A stretch of 64,000 nucleotides of DNA from assembly GCF_000382365.1 (NCBI RefSeq), contig NZ_KB908217.1:124001-188000 (forward strand), written 5' to 3'. Made by a program: the position numbers and the translations under genes. Positions 1 through 8,638 of the stretch are shown here, piece after piece; position 1 is the first letter of the stretch, and each line of letters begins with the position of its first letter. Under the pieces are notes generated by a model, which was given only the letters and a program-made list of their open reading frames with translations, did not search any database and had not been told where the DNA came from. Source of the DNA: Pannonibacter phragmitetus DSM 14782 (lineage in GTDB: Bacteria; Pseudomonadota; Alphaproteobacteria; Rhizobiales; Stappiaceae).

Positions 1-187
1 GCAAGGTCATCTGGACAATGCGGCGGAACGGTGCAAAAAGACGAGCGCTTGGTATGGTGCGGGCGATTGCCGCACCCGTTTGCCGTTCATGCCCGCGCAG
101 GGCAGCCGACCGTTCCGGAGGGGAGGGCGAGGCTGTCTGTGAGCGGGCATTTGGTATACGTTAAACAGGTTTCGAGAGGACGCGACC

Positions 188-748
188 TTGGCTCATACGG
201 ATTCGGCGGAACCGACCCGCCGTGATTTCCTCTATCTTGCGACCGGCGCCATGGGCGTTGTGGGCGCGGGCGCTGTCGCCTGGCCCTTCATCGACCAGAT
301 GAACCCGGACGCTTCGGCTCTTGCTCTGGCCTCCATCGAGGTGGACGTCTCCGCCGTCGAGGTCGGTCAGTCGATCACCGTGAAGTGGCGCGGCAAGCCG
401 GTCTTCATCCGTCAGCGTACGGACAAGGAGATCGAAGAGGCCAAGGCTGTGCCGCTGTCCGAACTGCCGGACAAACTGGCGCGTAACCTCAACCTGTCCG
501 ATACCGCCGATGCCTCCGACGCGAATCGCGCGGCCGAAGGCAAAGAAGCCTGGCTCGTCATGGTCGGCATCTGCACCCATCTGGGCTGCGTGCCGCTGGG
601 CAATGCCGGCGACTTCGATGGCTGGTTCTGCCCGTGCCATGGTTCGCACTATGACACCGCAGGGCGTATCCGCCGGGGGCCCGCTCCGGAGAACCTCCTC
701 GTACCGCCGTTTGCGTTTGTTGAAGACGCCAAGATCAAGATCGGTTGA
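188..748 (+). CDS. petA: Ubiquinol-cytochrome c reductase iron-sulfur subunit (Rieske protein)
   Basis: This is the Rieske [2Fe-2S] subunit of the cytochrome bc1 complex, which passes electrons from ubiquinol to cytochrome c1 at the inner membrane. The 186-aa protein has an N-terminal twin-arginine anchor (R11-R12 followed by a hydrophobic stretch to about residue 35). The two cluster boxes are CTHLGC (C129, H131, C134) and CPCHGSH (C148, C150, H151). C129/H131/C148/H151 are the expected cluster ligands and C134-C150 the expected disulfide. I chose the TTG start because a GAGAGGA ribosome site lies 7 nt upstream and no ATG gives the full anchor. It is the first gene of petABC, 23 nt before petB. 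Confidence 0.97.
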   Translation: MAHTDSAEPTRRDFLYLATGAMGVVGAGAVAWPFIDQMNPDASALALASIEVDVSAVEVGQSITVKWRGKPVFIRQRTDKEIEEAKAVPLSELPDKLARNLNLSDTADASDANRAAEGKEAWLVMVGICTHLGCVPLGNAGDFDGWFCPCHGSHYDTAGRIRRGPAPENLLVPPFAFVEDAKIKIG

Positions 749-771
749 CCGGTAGACCCCAGGAGACAGCC

Positions 772-2037
772 ATGGCTGGACATTCCAATTACGTTCCGCA
801 GAGCGCGGCGGCGAAGTGGCTTGAGAGCCGTCTGCCGGTCATCTCGCTCGTTCGCGGCTCTTTCGTCGATTTCCCGACCCCGAAGAACCTCAATTACTGG
901 TGGACCTTCGGCGGCATTCTCTTCTTCATGCTGATCTCGCAGATCATCACCGGCATCGTGCTGGTGATGCACTACACCCCCAGCACCACGGCAGCCTTCT
1001 ACAGCGTCGAGCACATCATGCGTGATGTGAACTTCGGCTGGCTGATCCGCTACCTGCATTCCAATGGCGCGTCGATGTTCTTCATCGCCGTCTACATCCA
1101 CATCTTCCGCGGCCTCTACTACGGCTCCTACAAGGCCCCGCGCGAAATCTCGTGGATCCTGGGTGTGATCATCTTCCTCATCATGATGGGCACCGCCTTC
1201 ATGGGCTACGTCCTGCCCTGGGGCCAGATGTCCTTCTGGGGCGCCACCGTGATCACCAACCTGTTCTCGGCGATCCCGATGGTGGGTGAAGCCGTGCGCA
1301 CCTGGCTGTGGGGCGGCTTTGCCGTCGACAACCCGACGCTGAACCGCTTCTTCTCGCTGCACTACCTGCTGCCGTTCATGATCTTCGGCGTTGTCATCCT
1401 GCACGTGTGGGCCTTCCACACCACGGGCAACAACAACCCGACGGGTGTGCAGCCGAAGTCCGGTCAGGACACTGTCCCGTTCCATCCGTACTACACGGTC
1501 AAGGACGCCTTCGCGATCGTCGTCTTCATGATCCTCTTCGCCTGGTTCGTCTTCTACGTGCCGAACTACATGGGTCATGCCGACAACTACATCGAAGCAA
1601 ACCCGCTGGTGACGCCCGCACATATCGTGCCGGAGTGGTACTTCCTGCCGTTCTACGCAATCCTGCGCGCAGTGCCGGACAAGCTTGGCGGCGTTGTGGC
1701 CATGTTTGGCGCCATTGCAGTTCTCTTCGTCCTGCCCTGGCTCGACACGTCCAAGGTCCGCTCGGGCGTCTACCGCCCGCTGTTCAAGCAGTTCTTCTGG
1801 ATCTTCGCAATCAACGCGGTCGCCCTCGGCTACCTCGGTGCGATGCCGGCAGAAGGCATCTACGTGATCCTGTCGCGCATCTGCACGATCTACTACTTCG
1901 CCCACTTCCTGATCATCCTGCCGCTGCTGGGCTTCCTTGAGAAGCCGCTGCCGCTGCCGGCCTCGATCTCCGAAGCGGTGCTTGCAAGCGGTTCCGGCAA
2001 GCCGGCAGCTGCAGTTGCTGCACCTCAGACGAAGTGA
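772..2037 (+). CDS. petB: Cytochrome b of the bc1 complex
   Basis: This is the integral membrane, di-heme quinol-oxidising core of the cytochrome bc1 complex. The 421-aa product has the usual length for the alphaproteobacterial protein and eight or so hydrophobic helices. It carries the Qo-site PEWY motif (about residues 287-290) and paired histidines in the second and fourth helices. The ATG at 772 follows an AGGAGACAG site. A TTG at 745 overlaps the petA stop but has no good ribosome site, so I rejected it. It sits between petA and petC in one operon. Confidence 0.97.
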   Translation: MAGHSNYVPQSAAAKWLESRLPVISLVRGSFVDFPTPKNLNYWWTFGGILFFMLISQIITGIVLVMHYTPSTTAAFYSVEHIMRDVNFGWLIRYLHSNGASMFFIAVYIHIFRGLYYGSYKAPREISWILGVIIFLIMMGTAFMGYVLPWGQMSFWGATVITNLFSAIPMVGEAVRTWLWGGFAVDNPTLNRFFSLHYLLPFMIFGVVILHVWAFHTTGNNNPTGVQPKSGQDTVPFHPYYTVKDAFAIVVFMILFAWFVFYVPNYMGHADNYIEANPLVTPAHIVPEWYFLPFYAILRAVPDKLGGVVAMFGAIAVLFVLPWLDTSKVRSGVYRPLFKQFFWIFAINAVALGYLGAMPAEGIYVILSRICTIYYFAHFLIILPLLGFLEKPLPLPASISEAVLASGSGKPAAAVAAPQTK

Positions 2038-2061
2038 CGGAAAGGGTCAGGAGTTTTTGAA

Positions 2062-2916
2062 ATGAGCACCATGATCAAGACCGTCCGCGCCCTTGGCGTT
2101 TCGCTGGCCGCAACCCTCGCGGTTGCCATTGCCTCGCCCGCTTTCGCAGCGGGTGAGGGGCCGCACATCCCGCGTGAACAGTGGTCCTTCGCAGGTCCTT
2201 TCGGCACCTTTGACCAGGCTCAGCTGCAGCGCGGCTTCAAGGTCTACCGCGAGGTTTGCGCCTCGTGCCACGGCCTGAAGTTTGTGGCCTTCCGCAACCT
2301 GGCGCAGCCGGGCGGCCTCGGTTTCACCGAAGACCAGGTCAAGGCCATTGCGGCAGATTACACTGTGGTTGATGGGCCGAATGACGAGGGTGACATGTTC
2401 GAGCGTCCGGCTGTTCTGGCCGACCGCTTCCCCTCGCCGTTCCCGAACGAGCAGGCCGCGCGTGCTGCCAATGGCGGCGCCTATCCGCCGGACTTCTCGC
2501 TGATCGCCAAGGCCCGTGCTGCCCACCGCGGCTTCCCGTGGTTCATCTTTGACGCTTTCACCCAGTACAACGAGCAGGGCCCGGACTACATCCATGCGCT
2601 TCTCGTCAGCTACGACGAGGAAGTGCCGGAAGGTGTGACGGTTCCCGCTGGCCAGCACTACAACCCGGCCTTCATGGCAGGGCACTTCATCGGCATGGCC
2701 AAGCCGATCTCCGATGAGCAGGTCGAGTACACCGACGGCACGCCGATGACGGTGGATCAGTATGCCCGTGACATCTCCGCCTTCCTGATGTGGGCTGCCG
2801 AGCCGCACATGGAAGAGCGCAAGAAGATGGGCTTCCGGGTCATCATCTTCCTGCTGGTCTTCGCTTCGCTGCTCTACTTCACCAAGAAGAAGCTGTGGCG
2901 CAACGTCGAGCACTGA
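2062..2916 (+). CDS. petC: Cytochrome c1
   Basis: This is the membrane-anchored c-type cytochrome that accepts electrons from the Rieske cluster and passes them to soluble cytochrome c. The 284-aa protein begins with a Sec signal peptide (cleavage likely after AFA at about residue 29). It carries one CASCH heme-attachment motif (C66, C69, H70) and a methionine-containing MAGHFIGMAKP segment suited to the sixth ligand. It ends with a single C-terminal transmembrane anchor at about residues 258-275 followed by lysines. A strong hairpin terminator lies 33 nt downstream, closing petABC. Confidence 0.97.
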   Translation: MSTMIKTVRALGVSLAATLAVAIASPAFAAGEGPHIPREQWSFAGPFGTFDQAQLQRGFKVYREVCASCHGLKFVAFRNLAQPGGLGFTEDQVKAIAADYTVVDGPNDEGDMFERPAVLADRFPSPFPNEQAARAANGGAYPPDFSLIAKARAAHRGFPWFIFDAFTQYNEQGPDYIHALLVSYDEEVPEGVTVPAGQHYNPAFMAGHFIGMAKPISDEQVEYTDGTPMTVDQYARDISAFLMWAAEPHMEERKKMGFRVIIFLLVFASLLYFTKKKLWRNVEH

Positions 2917-2948
2917 TGCCGTTACCCTCCGGGTGACTTCGATCTTGA

Positions 2949-2980
2949 GGGCCGTCCCATGGGGCGGCCCTTTGTCTTTT
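2949..2980 (+). terminator. Rho-independent terminator after petABC
   Basis: A GC-rich stem pairs GGGCCG with CGGCCC and continues through CCC/GGG around a short loop. It is followed by TTTGTCTTTT. It lies directly after petC and is well placed to end the bc1 operon. Confidence 0.8.
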
Positions 2981-3053
2981 CCGGCGCTGCAGCCGGGTTT
3001 GACAAGCACCGGCAAACCGGACCTAATCAGGCCGGTCCGATTTGGGGGTGGTG

Positions 3054-3935
3054 ATGACTGAGGCGGTTCTGGGCGTGATTGGCGGATCGGGGATCTATGA
3101 TCTGCCGGGCCTTGAGGGAGCGGAATGGATCGGGGTTGAAAGCCCTTGGGGCGCCCCCTCCGATGCGGTCCGCATCGGGCATATTGACGGGCTCAAGGTG
3201 GTGTTCCTGCCGCGCCACGGCCGTGGACACGTGCACTCGCCGTCGCAGATCAATTACCGCGCCAATATTGATGTCATGAAGCGCTGCGGCGTGACGGATC
3301 TCATCTCCGTTTCGGCTTGCGGCTCGCTGAAGGAAGAGCTGGCGCCCGGCACTTTCGTGCTGGTGGAACAGTTCATCGACCGGACTTTCGCGCGGGAGAA
3401 GAGCTTCTTCGGCACGGGCTGTGTGGCGCATGTGTCCATGGCCTATCCGGTCAGTCCCCGGCTGGTCGATCACGTGGAAGCGGCTGCGCGGGCGGAGGAC
3501 CTCAAGTACCGGCGCGGCGGCACCTATCTGGCCATGGAGGGGCCGCAGTTTTCCTCGCTGGCGGAAAGTCACCTCTACCGTGCCTGGGGCTGCGATGTCA
3601 TCGGCATGACCAACATGCCGGAGGCCAAGCTCGCCCGCGAGGCGGAGATCTGCTACGCAACGGTGGCCATGGTCACAGACTATGACAGCTGGCACCCGGA
3701 GCATGGCGAGGTCGATATCCAGCAGATCATCAAGGTGCTGCATGACAATGCCCACCACGCCCAGCAGCTGGTGGCGCGCCTTGCCCGTGATCTGCCGCGC
3801 CTGCATGAGCCTTGCCCCATCGGCTCGGACAGGGCCCTCGACTATGCGATCATGACCGCGCCGGACAAGCGCGACCCGGCCTTGCTGGCCAAGCTTGATG
3901 CCATTGCGGGCCGGGTGCTTTTCGACAGGGGCTGA
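3054..3935 (+). CDS. mtnP: S-methyl-5'-thioadenosine phosphorylase
   Basis: This enzyme splits 5'-methylthioadenosine with phosphate into adenine and methylthioribose-1-phosphate, the entry step of methionine salvage. The 293-aa product belongs to the PNP/MTAP phosphorylase family. It opens with the phosphate-binding GVIGGSGIYD loop and has the HGRGH and EGPQFSS segments typical of MTAP. The ATG at 3054 is preferred over upstream GTG and TTG codons because it gives the normal family N-terminus. The next gene on the same strand, apt, recycles the adenine released here, so the pair forms a salvage unit even though apt seems to have its own promoter. Confidence 0.93.
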   Translation: MTEAVLGVIGGSGIYDLPGLEGAEWIGVESPWGAPSDAVRIGHIDGLKVVFLPRHGRGHVHSPSQINYRANIDVMKRCGVTDLISVSACGSLKEELAPGTFVLVEQFIDRTFAREKSFFGTGCVAHVSMAYPVSPRLVDHVEAAARAEDLKYRRGGTYLAMEGPQFSSLAESHLYRAWGCDVIGMTNMPEAKLAREAEICYATVAMVTDYDSWHPEHGEVDIQQIIKVLHDNAHHAQQLVARLARDLPRLHEPCPIGSDRALDYAIMTAPDKRDPALLAKLDAIAGRVLFDRG

Positions 3936-3956
3936 GGGCTGCGGCGCATTGGCCGT

Positions 3957-3981
3957 GGGCAAGGCGGTTATGCCTTTGCCC
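3957..3981 (+). terminator. Possible hairpin after mtnP
   Basis: GGGCAAGGC pairs with GCCTTTGCCC with one bulged A around a short loop. There is no T-tract, so this is a weak terminator candidate at best. It overlaps the proposed apt -35 element. Confidence 0.35.
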
Positions 3982-4005
3982 CCGGCAGCCGCGCCTTGAT
4001 ATAAG
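3976..4005 (+). promoter_or_regulatory. Candidate sigma-70-type promoter of apt
   Basis: TTGCCC at 3976-3981 and TATAAG at 4000-4005 are separated by 18 nt. This predicts a leader of about 75 nt before the apt ATG. It is a motif match by eye only. Confidence 0.4.
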
Positions 4006-4086
4006 ATCTGGCAAAGGCCCTGCTGCCGGGGCGCTGCCCTTGGCCTCAATGGCCCCTCAAGACACGACGCGCCCTAAGAGGACAAT

Positions 4087-4635
4087 ATGGACATTCCCAG
4101 CGTTTCCGACGAGCTGCTGCAGGCCATCCGCACGATCCCGGACTACCCCAAGCCCGGCATTCTGTTCCGCGACATCACCACCCTTCTGGGCAATGCCCGG
4201 GCCTTCCGCCGGGCCGTGGATGCGCTGGTGCAGCCCTGGGCGGGGTCCAAGGTGGAGCAGATTGCCGGCATCGAGGCGCGCGGCTTCATCCTGGGCGGCG
4301 CCGTAGCGCACCAGCTGTCTGCCGGCTTCGTGCCGATCCGCAAGAAGGGCAAGCTGCCCTGGCAGACGGTGAGCGTTGCCTATTCGCTGGAATATGGCCT
4401 TGATGAGATCGAGATGCACAGCGATGCCATCAATCCGGACGACAAGGTGATCGTGGTTGATGACCTGATCGCCACCGGCGGCACTGCTGAAGCTGCCTGC
4501 AAACTGCTGCGCGGGCAGGGGGCGGAGATCGTCGCCGCCTGTTTCATCGTTGACCTGCCGGATCTGGGCGGGCGTCAGCGGCTGGAAGCCATGGGTGTGC
4601 CGGTGCGCACGCTGCTGTCTTTCCCGGGGCATTGA
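4087..4635 (+). CDS. apt: Adenine phosphoribosyltransferase
   Basis: Apt converts adenine plus PRPP to AMP in the cytoplasm. The 182-aa protein has the type I phosphoribosyltransferase fold, with the PRPP-binding [14 protein letters not shown] motif near residues 121-134 and the upstream [14 protein letters not shown] segment. The length matches the family. An AAGAGG ribosome site lies 5 nt before the ATG. It follows mtnP, which produces adenine, and overlaps the region just before bluB. Confidence 0.96.
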   Translation: MDIPSVSDELLQAIRTIPDYPKPGILFRDITTLLGNARAFRRAVDALVQPWAGSKVEQIAGIEARGFILGGAVAHQLSAGFVPIRKKGKLPWQTVSVAYSLEYGLDEIEMHSDAINPDDKVIVVDDLIATGGTAEAACKLLRGQGAEIVAACFIVDLPDLGGRQRLEAMGVPVRTLLSFPGH

Positions 4636-4637
4636 CC

Positions 4638-5291
4638 ATGGCGGGGCAGCACGGGCACGGACCGGATTTTTCCCCTGTGTTCAGGGCTGCCTTTGCCGAT
4701 CTGCTGCACTGGCGGCGTGATGTGCGCCGCTTCCGCAGGGACAGTCTGCCGGATGGCCTGCTGGATGAGATTCTGGCACTGGCCGACCTTGCGCCGTCCG
4801 TCGGTAACAGTCAGCCATGGCGCATCGTCCGGGTGGAGAGCGAAGCCCGGCGGGACGCGGTGACGAGGCTGTTCGAGCAGGAAAACAACCGCGCGCTTGC
4901 TGCCTATGAGGGCGAAAAGGCGGAGCTTTACGCAAGGCTCAAGCTGGCTGGCCTGCGCGAAGCGCCGGTTCAGCTGGCGGTGTTCTGCGATCCGGACCCG
5001 GAACAGGGCCACGGGCTTGGCCGTGCAACGATGCCGCAGACACTTGCCTTCTCGGCTGTTGGCATGGTCCAGTGCCTGTGGCTTGCCGCGCGCATGCACG
5101 GCGTCGGGCTCGGCTGGGTGTCGATCATCGATCCGCAGGCCGTGAAGACAACCCTGGATGTGCCTTCCGGCTGGGAGCTGATCGGTTATCTCTGCCTCGG
5201 TTCTCCTGAGGAAGAGCATCTGGTGCCGGAGCTGGAGCGGGAGGGCTGGCAGGCCCGTACACCGCTCGAAGGACGTATTTTCATCCGTTAG
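4638..5291 (+). CDS. bluB: 5,6-dimethylbenzimidazole synthase
   Basis: BluB is an oxygen-dependent nitroreductase-fold enzyme that cannibalises reduced FMN to make dimethylbenzimidazole, the lower ligand of cobalamin. The 217-aa product shows the family segments RRDVRRF, LAPSVGNSQPW and GVGLGWVSI, and has the usual length of about 220 residues. The ATG at 4638 lies 2 nt after the apt stop. A TTG at 4632 overlaps that stop. No other B12 genes are nearby and I saw no cobalamin riboswitch, so it is probably co-transcribed with apt. Confidence 0.9.
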   Translation: MAGQHGHGPDFSPVFRAAFADLLHWRRDVRRFRRDSLPDGLLDEILALADLAPSVGNSQPWRIVRVESEARRDAVTRLFEQENNRALAAYEGEKAELYARLKLAGLREAPVQLAVFCDPDPEQGHGLGRATMPQTLAFSAVGMVQCLWLAARMHGVGLGWVSIIDPQAVKTTLDVPSGWELIGYLCLGSPEEEHLVPELEREGWQARTPLEGRIFIR

Positions 5292-5300
5292 GAGGACCCC

Positions 5301-5780
5301 TTGGCAGTCATCATAAGGCCGATTGAAGACAAGGACCGGGCATCACTTGCACAGCTGCTGGAAGAGCGGTGGGCGGGCGTGGAGATCCTGCTGGATGGCG
5401 TCATGGTCGATGCCTCGGCACTGCCGGGCTTTCTGGCTGAGGACGACAGGCAACTCGCCGGGGCAGTCACGGTCATCCGCCGGGAGAGCGAATGGGAGAT
5501 CCTGACGCTCGATTCCCTCAACCGCTGGGCCGGTACGGGCAGCCAGCTGCTGGATGCCGTGGTCAATGACGCGCGCGGTCATGGCATGACACGCCTCATG
5601 GTGCGCACCTCGAATGACAATCTGGACGCCTTCCGCTTCTATCAGCGGCGTGGCTTCCGGCTGGAGCGGATCGTGCAGGGCGTCATCGATGACGAGCGCG
5701 AACTCAAGCCGGAGATCCCGCTCATGGGCGAATACGGCATTCCGCTGCATGACGAAGTGGTGCTCGGCCGCAGCCTTTAG
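5301..5780 (+). CDS. GNAT-family N-acetyltransferase
   Basis: The 159-aa product has the GNAT layout: an N-terminal IRPIEDKD strand, a central strand that brings out the aromatic/glycine turn GTGSQLLDAVVNDARGHG (the acetyl-CoA loop), and a late FYQRRGFRLERI segment. It is probably a small-molecule or protein acetyltransferase; the substrate cannot be read from the sequence. The TTG start is supported by a perfect AGGAGG site 7 nt upstream. It follows bluB by 9 nt and probably shares its transcript. Confidence 0.85.
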   Translation: MAVIIRPIEDKDRASLAQLLEERWAGVEILLDGVMVDASALPGFLAEDDRQLAGAVTVIRRESEWEILTLDSLNRWAGTGSQLLDAVVNDARGHGMTRLMVRTSNDNLDAFRFYQRRGFRLERIVQGVIDDERELKPEIPLMGEYGIPLHDEVVLGRSL

Positions 5781-5790
5781 GCTTTATACC

Positions 5791-5884
5791 GAGGCTTTCG
5801 ATGCTGACGCATCATGCCTTGAAATGGCTCAGGCACCGCACGGGCTTGACCAACTCTTGATGGACCAAGCTCATCGAGAGTTGG
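5791..5884. repeat. Dispersed hairpin repeat, copy R1
   Basis: This intergenic element starts with a GATGCTGACGCATC dyad and a CCTTGAAATGGCTCAG block. A GCACGGGCTTGA block follows, and then a hairpin at 5850-5884 (CCAACTC... paired with ...GAGTTGG). Related blocks occur in copies R2 (59584-59655, opposite strand) and R3 (36574-36617). It fills most of the gap between the GNAT gene and the maoC-like pair. Confidence 0.6.
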
Positions 5885-5908
5885 TATCAGGCTGCGGCAA
5901 TACGAGGG

Positions 5909-6394
5909 TTAAGCCTGCTGCGGCCTGCGCCGGAGGTAGACCTTGCTTTCAAAGCTGAAGACCAGTTCGCCGTTCTGGTTTGTGCCCTCATTGCGGCCGC
6001 GCAGCACGCCCCAGTCCGGGCGCTGCGGGATATCGTCCTTGGCAATCACGACGCTGGCGTAGGTGATCGTGTCGCCGGCAAAGACGGGCTTGATCCATTT
6101 GAGGTTTTCGAAGCCGGGCGAGGGGCCGCGCTCCACCGGCGTCTCCCCGCGCGCGATTGTGGCAGCGTCCAGTTCCTGCATGGTCAGGATCAGGCGGCGC
6201 ATGAAGGCGGAAGCCGTATGCCAGCCCGAGGCACAAAGACGCCCGAAATGGGTTGCTGCTGCGCCTTCTTCCGTCAGGTGGAAAGGCTGCGGGTCGAAAG
6301 CTGCGGCAAAGCGGACAATGTCTTCTGCTGTGAAATGGTGGGAGCCAAGCTCGACACGCTCGCCCAGCTCCATCTCGTCAAACCAGGTTCTCAT
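5909..6394 (-). CDS. MaoC-like hotdog-fold dehydratase
   Basis: The 161-aa protein is a single hotdog domain of the MaoC/R-hydratase class, which hydrates or dehydrates acyl-CoA-type substrates. The FAAAFDPQPFHLTEE segment (about residues 28-42) holds the active-site Asp and His of the (R)-hydratase motif, and it is followed by GRLCASGWHTAS. Its start overlaps the stop of the next upstream MaoC-like gene by 4 nt (ATGA), so the two are translationally coupled. They may form a heterodimer. The real substrate is unknown. Confidence 0.87.
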   Translation of the reverse strand: MRTWFDEMELGERVELGSHHFTAEDIVRFAAAFDPQPFHLTEEGAAATHFGRLCASGWHTASAFMRRLILTMQELDAATIARGETPVERGPSPGFENLKWIKPVFAGDTITYASVVIAKDDIPQRPDWGVLRGRNEGTNQNGELVFSFESKVYLRRRPQQA

Positions 6395-6861
6395 GCGCCC
6401 GCCTCCGGTGCCGCTTCATGGCAAGTGAAGAGGATCGGGTTCTCCAGCACCATCACGGTGTCCCCGTTCTGGTTTGAGACCGAAAAGGCGAAGGTGACGA
6501 GCCCAAGGCCGGGCCGCGAGCGCAAGGGGCGGCTGCTCAGCACCTTGGCCTCTGCTGTCAGCGTGTCGTCCGGATAGACCGGCCGCCGCCATGTGAGGCT
6601 GTCGATGCCCGGGGCGCCCTGACCGGCGGACTGCGCCAGTAACCCGTCCACCAGCATCCGCATGAACATGGACGCGGTGTGCCAGCCAGATGCGGCGAGG
6701 CCGCCCAGCAGCGAGGCCTTGCCGGCCTCCTCATCAAGGTGAAAGGGCTGGGGGTCGAATTCCGCAGCGAAGGCGAGGATCTCGTCCTTCGTGACGGTCT
6801 TCGTGCCGAGGGGAATGATCTCGCCGGGCGAGAAATCTTCGAAGTAGCGGTGGGCGGTCAT
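6391..6861 (-). CDS. MaoC-like hotdog-fold dehydratase (paired copy)
   Basis: The 156-aa protein is a second MaoC/R-hydratase-like hotdog domain, clearly paralogous to the downstream gene. It shares FAAEFDPQPFHLDEEAG and LAASGWHTASMFMRML. I chose the internal ATG at 6861 (reading MTAHRYFEDF) because family members begin here and the 18 residues upstream look like untranslated sequence. The two genes overlap by 4 nt and face away from petABC-mtnP-apt. Paired MaoC genes of this kind are common in alphaproteobacteria, usually without an assigned pathway. Confidence 0.86.
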   Translation of the reverse strand: MTAHRYFEDFSPGEIIPLGTKTVTKDEILAFAAEFDPQPFHLDEEAGKASLLGGLAASGWHTASMFMRMLVDGLLAQSAGQGAPGIDSLTWRRPVYPDDTLTAEAKVLSSRPLRSRPGLGLVTFAFSVSNQNGDTVMVLENPILFTCHEAAPEAGA

Positions 6862-7015
6862 GGAACTTATTTTATCTTGCCATGACCGCCCGCGCCAGTG
6901 GTTGATGGGGCTCATTCCGCTCGCGGCAGATGCTCCTTTTGGCGGAGCTTGCTTGCCTGCAGATCAGATCATGCGCCAGATTTGGGCGGCGGCCGCCCGC
7001 TCCGGCGCGCTGGTC

Positions 7016-7381
7016 TCAGTCGTAATACATCTCGTTGTCGTCCAGATAGACGTTCGAGGCTTCGCAAATGTCGATGGAAACAGGGTCATCCAGCACTTCG
7101 CTGCCATCTGCCCCAAGCCAGCCGACCTGGAATGTCTGCTCGCACGGGCCAGTGTTGGCGTGGAACGTGGCACGCACATCGTCGCCCGGAGCCAGACGGT
7201 TGCTCAGCCAGTTGTCACTCCAGCCGTCACCGCCATTGGTGTAGAAGCCAACGACCGTGTTTTTGTCCGTGTTGTTGTAGATCTGGAAATAACCTTCCTG
7301 CCCGGTCCCAGCCGCCATCAGCGGCGCGGTTGCAGACAGGGTTGCGGCAACTGCCGCTGCAATAAAATTGAAGCTTTTCAT
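7016..7381 (-). CDS. Small secreted protein of unknown function
   Basis: I do not recognise a family. The 121-aa product begins with a clear Sec signal peptide (MKSFNFIAAAVAATLSATAP). The mature part is short, acidic and aromatic, with NTDKNTVVGFYTNGG, GWSDNWLSNRL and a tail rich in Asp and Tyr. Two cysteines (CEQTF and DICEASN) could form a disulfide in the periplasm. Two ATG codons are adjacent; the second (7381) has the better spacing to a GGGGAG site. It follows mbfA on the same strand after 166 nt of AT-rich DNA, which may hold its own promoter. Confidence 0.65.
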   Translation of the reverse strand: MKSFNFIAAAVAATLSATAPLMAAGTGQEGYFQIYNNTDKNTVVGFYTNGGDGWSDNWLSNRLAPGDDVRATFHANTGPCEQTFQVGWLGADGSEVLDDPVSIDICEASNVYLDDNEMYYD

Positions 7382-7547
7382 CATGCTCCCCACAGAGCCA
7401 CGGGCAAGTTTCGACTCTTCGCAGCCCGAAGTCTCCAGCAAAAGCAAGACCACTGGTCTGAAAGCGTGTAAAGATGGCGCCAAAAATCGATAATCAATGC
7501 ATGTTGAGAATATACACTTTTTAAGTGAACATAATAACTTTAATATA
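7382..7547 (-). other. AT-rich gap between mbfA and the small secreted protein
   Basis: This gap is much richer in A and T than its surroundings. It includes a CACTT/AAGTG dyad at 7516-7528 and TATATT-like boxes. It is a plausible promoter region for the small secreted protein, but I could not pick one confident -35/-10 pair. Confidence 0.35.
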
Positions 7548-8531
7548 TCAGGCGTTGCCGATCAGCACACCAGCTGCAAAAACAAGTGATCCGCCAAGGA
7601 CAACCTGCAGGGCCGCGCGCCAGAACGGCGTGTCCATGTAGCGGTTCTGGATCCAGGCAATGGCCCAGAGCTCAATGAAGACGACGGCTGCAGCGAGGCT
7701 GGTCGCCGTCCAGAAATCCGGGATGAGATAGGGCAGGGCGTGGCCAAGTCCGCCCACCGCCGTCATGATACCGGACGAGAGCCCGCGCTTCAGTGGAGAG
7801 CCGCGCCCCGACAGCACCCCGTCATCATGCGCGGCTTCCGTGAAGCCCATGGAAATGCCAGCGCCAACGGAGGCGGACAGGCCGACGAGGAAGGTCTGCC
7901 AGGTGTCCTGCGTCGCAAAGGCGGCGGCAAAGATCGGGGCCAATGTCGAGACGGAGCCATCCATCAGCCCGGCAAGACCTGGCTGCACATAGGTGAGAAT
8001 GAACTGGCGGTGGGCCTTCTTGTCTTCCTCGGCCCGCACATCCGTGGGGGTCAGGCTCTCGCTGAGGGCCTCCGCACGGCTCTCGTGGCCGCGTTCGGCC
8101 ATCGCGAGATCGCCCAGGAGCTTGCGGGTGGCCGCATCGCTGGCGCGCTTTGCAGCTTCCTCATAGAAGCGGGCGGCCTGATCCTCCATCTGCTCCGCCA
8201 TCGCCCGGACTTTTTCAAGGCCGAGCGGACGCACCAGCCAGTCGGGCTTGCGGGTGTAATATCCGCGCACATGCTCGCGCCGGATCAGCGGTATCGTGTC
8301 GCCAAAGCGGTTCTGGAACAGGGCAATCAATTGCTGCCGGTGGCCATTTTCCTCTTGCGCCATGGCATCGAACACGGCGGCAGAGGCCGGAAAATCATCC
8401 CGCAGCCCATCGGCATAGGCCCGGTAGATCCGGCTGTCGTCCTCTTCGGACGAGATCGCGAGGGCGAGAATTTCGGCCTCGCTCAGCGATGAAAAGTCGC
8501 GGCGGCCAGACGACAGAAACCGGGAGAACAT
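7548..8531 (-). CDS. mbfA: Membrane-bound ferritin-like iron exporter (MbfA type)
   Basis: The 327-aa protein combines an N-terminal ferritin/rubrerythrin-like domain with a C-terminal VIT1/CCC1-type membrane domain. It contains di-iron EENGH at residues 60-64 and a second MAERGHESRAEAL motif near residue 145. In rhizobia this architecture is MbfA, which exports iron to prevent iron and peroxide stress. The membrane part starts near residue 190 (GLMDGSVSTLAPIFAAA) and has about five hydrophobic helices. The ATG at 8531 gives the family N-terminus. MbfA is usually Irr-repressed, but I do not see a full Irr box upstream, only a TCTAAA half site. Confidence 0.85.
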   Translation of the reverse strand: MFSRFLSSGRRDFSSLSEAEILALAISSEEDDSRIYRAYADGLRDDFPASAAVFDAMAQEENGHRQQLIALFQNRFGDTIPLIRREHVRGYYTRKPDWLVRPLGLEKVRAMAEQMEDQAARFYEEAAKRASDAATRKLLGDLAMAERGHESRAEALSESLTPTDVRAEEDKKAHRQFILTYVQPGLAGLMDGSVSTLAPIFAAAFATQDTWQTFLVGLSASVGAGISMGFTEAAHDDGVLSGRGSPLKRGLSSGIMTAVGGLGHALPYLIPDFWTATSLAAAVVFIELWAIAWIQNRYMDTPFWRAALQVVLGGSLVFAAGVLIGNA

Positions 8532-8638
8532 CTGCGCGATCCGATCAGGAAAGGATGAGGGAACTCCCCGCAGTCTAAACCGCAAGATATGTCAAGACCA
8601 CCCATGATAGGCCTAATGCGTCAAAGTGAGCGAGCAAC

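Noticed and set aside
649-1905. Long open frame antisense to petB
   Set aside because: It is the mirror of a high-GC conserved gene and has no recognisable domain or ribosome site.
4500-4640. Cobalamin riboswitch before bluB
   Set aside because: bluB starts 2 nt after the apt stop, leaving no room for a riboswitch, and no B12-box is visible.
8532-8638. Irr (iron-control) box upstream of mbfA
   Set aside because: Only a TCTAAA half-site is visible; the paired half at the right spacing is missing.
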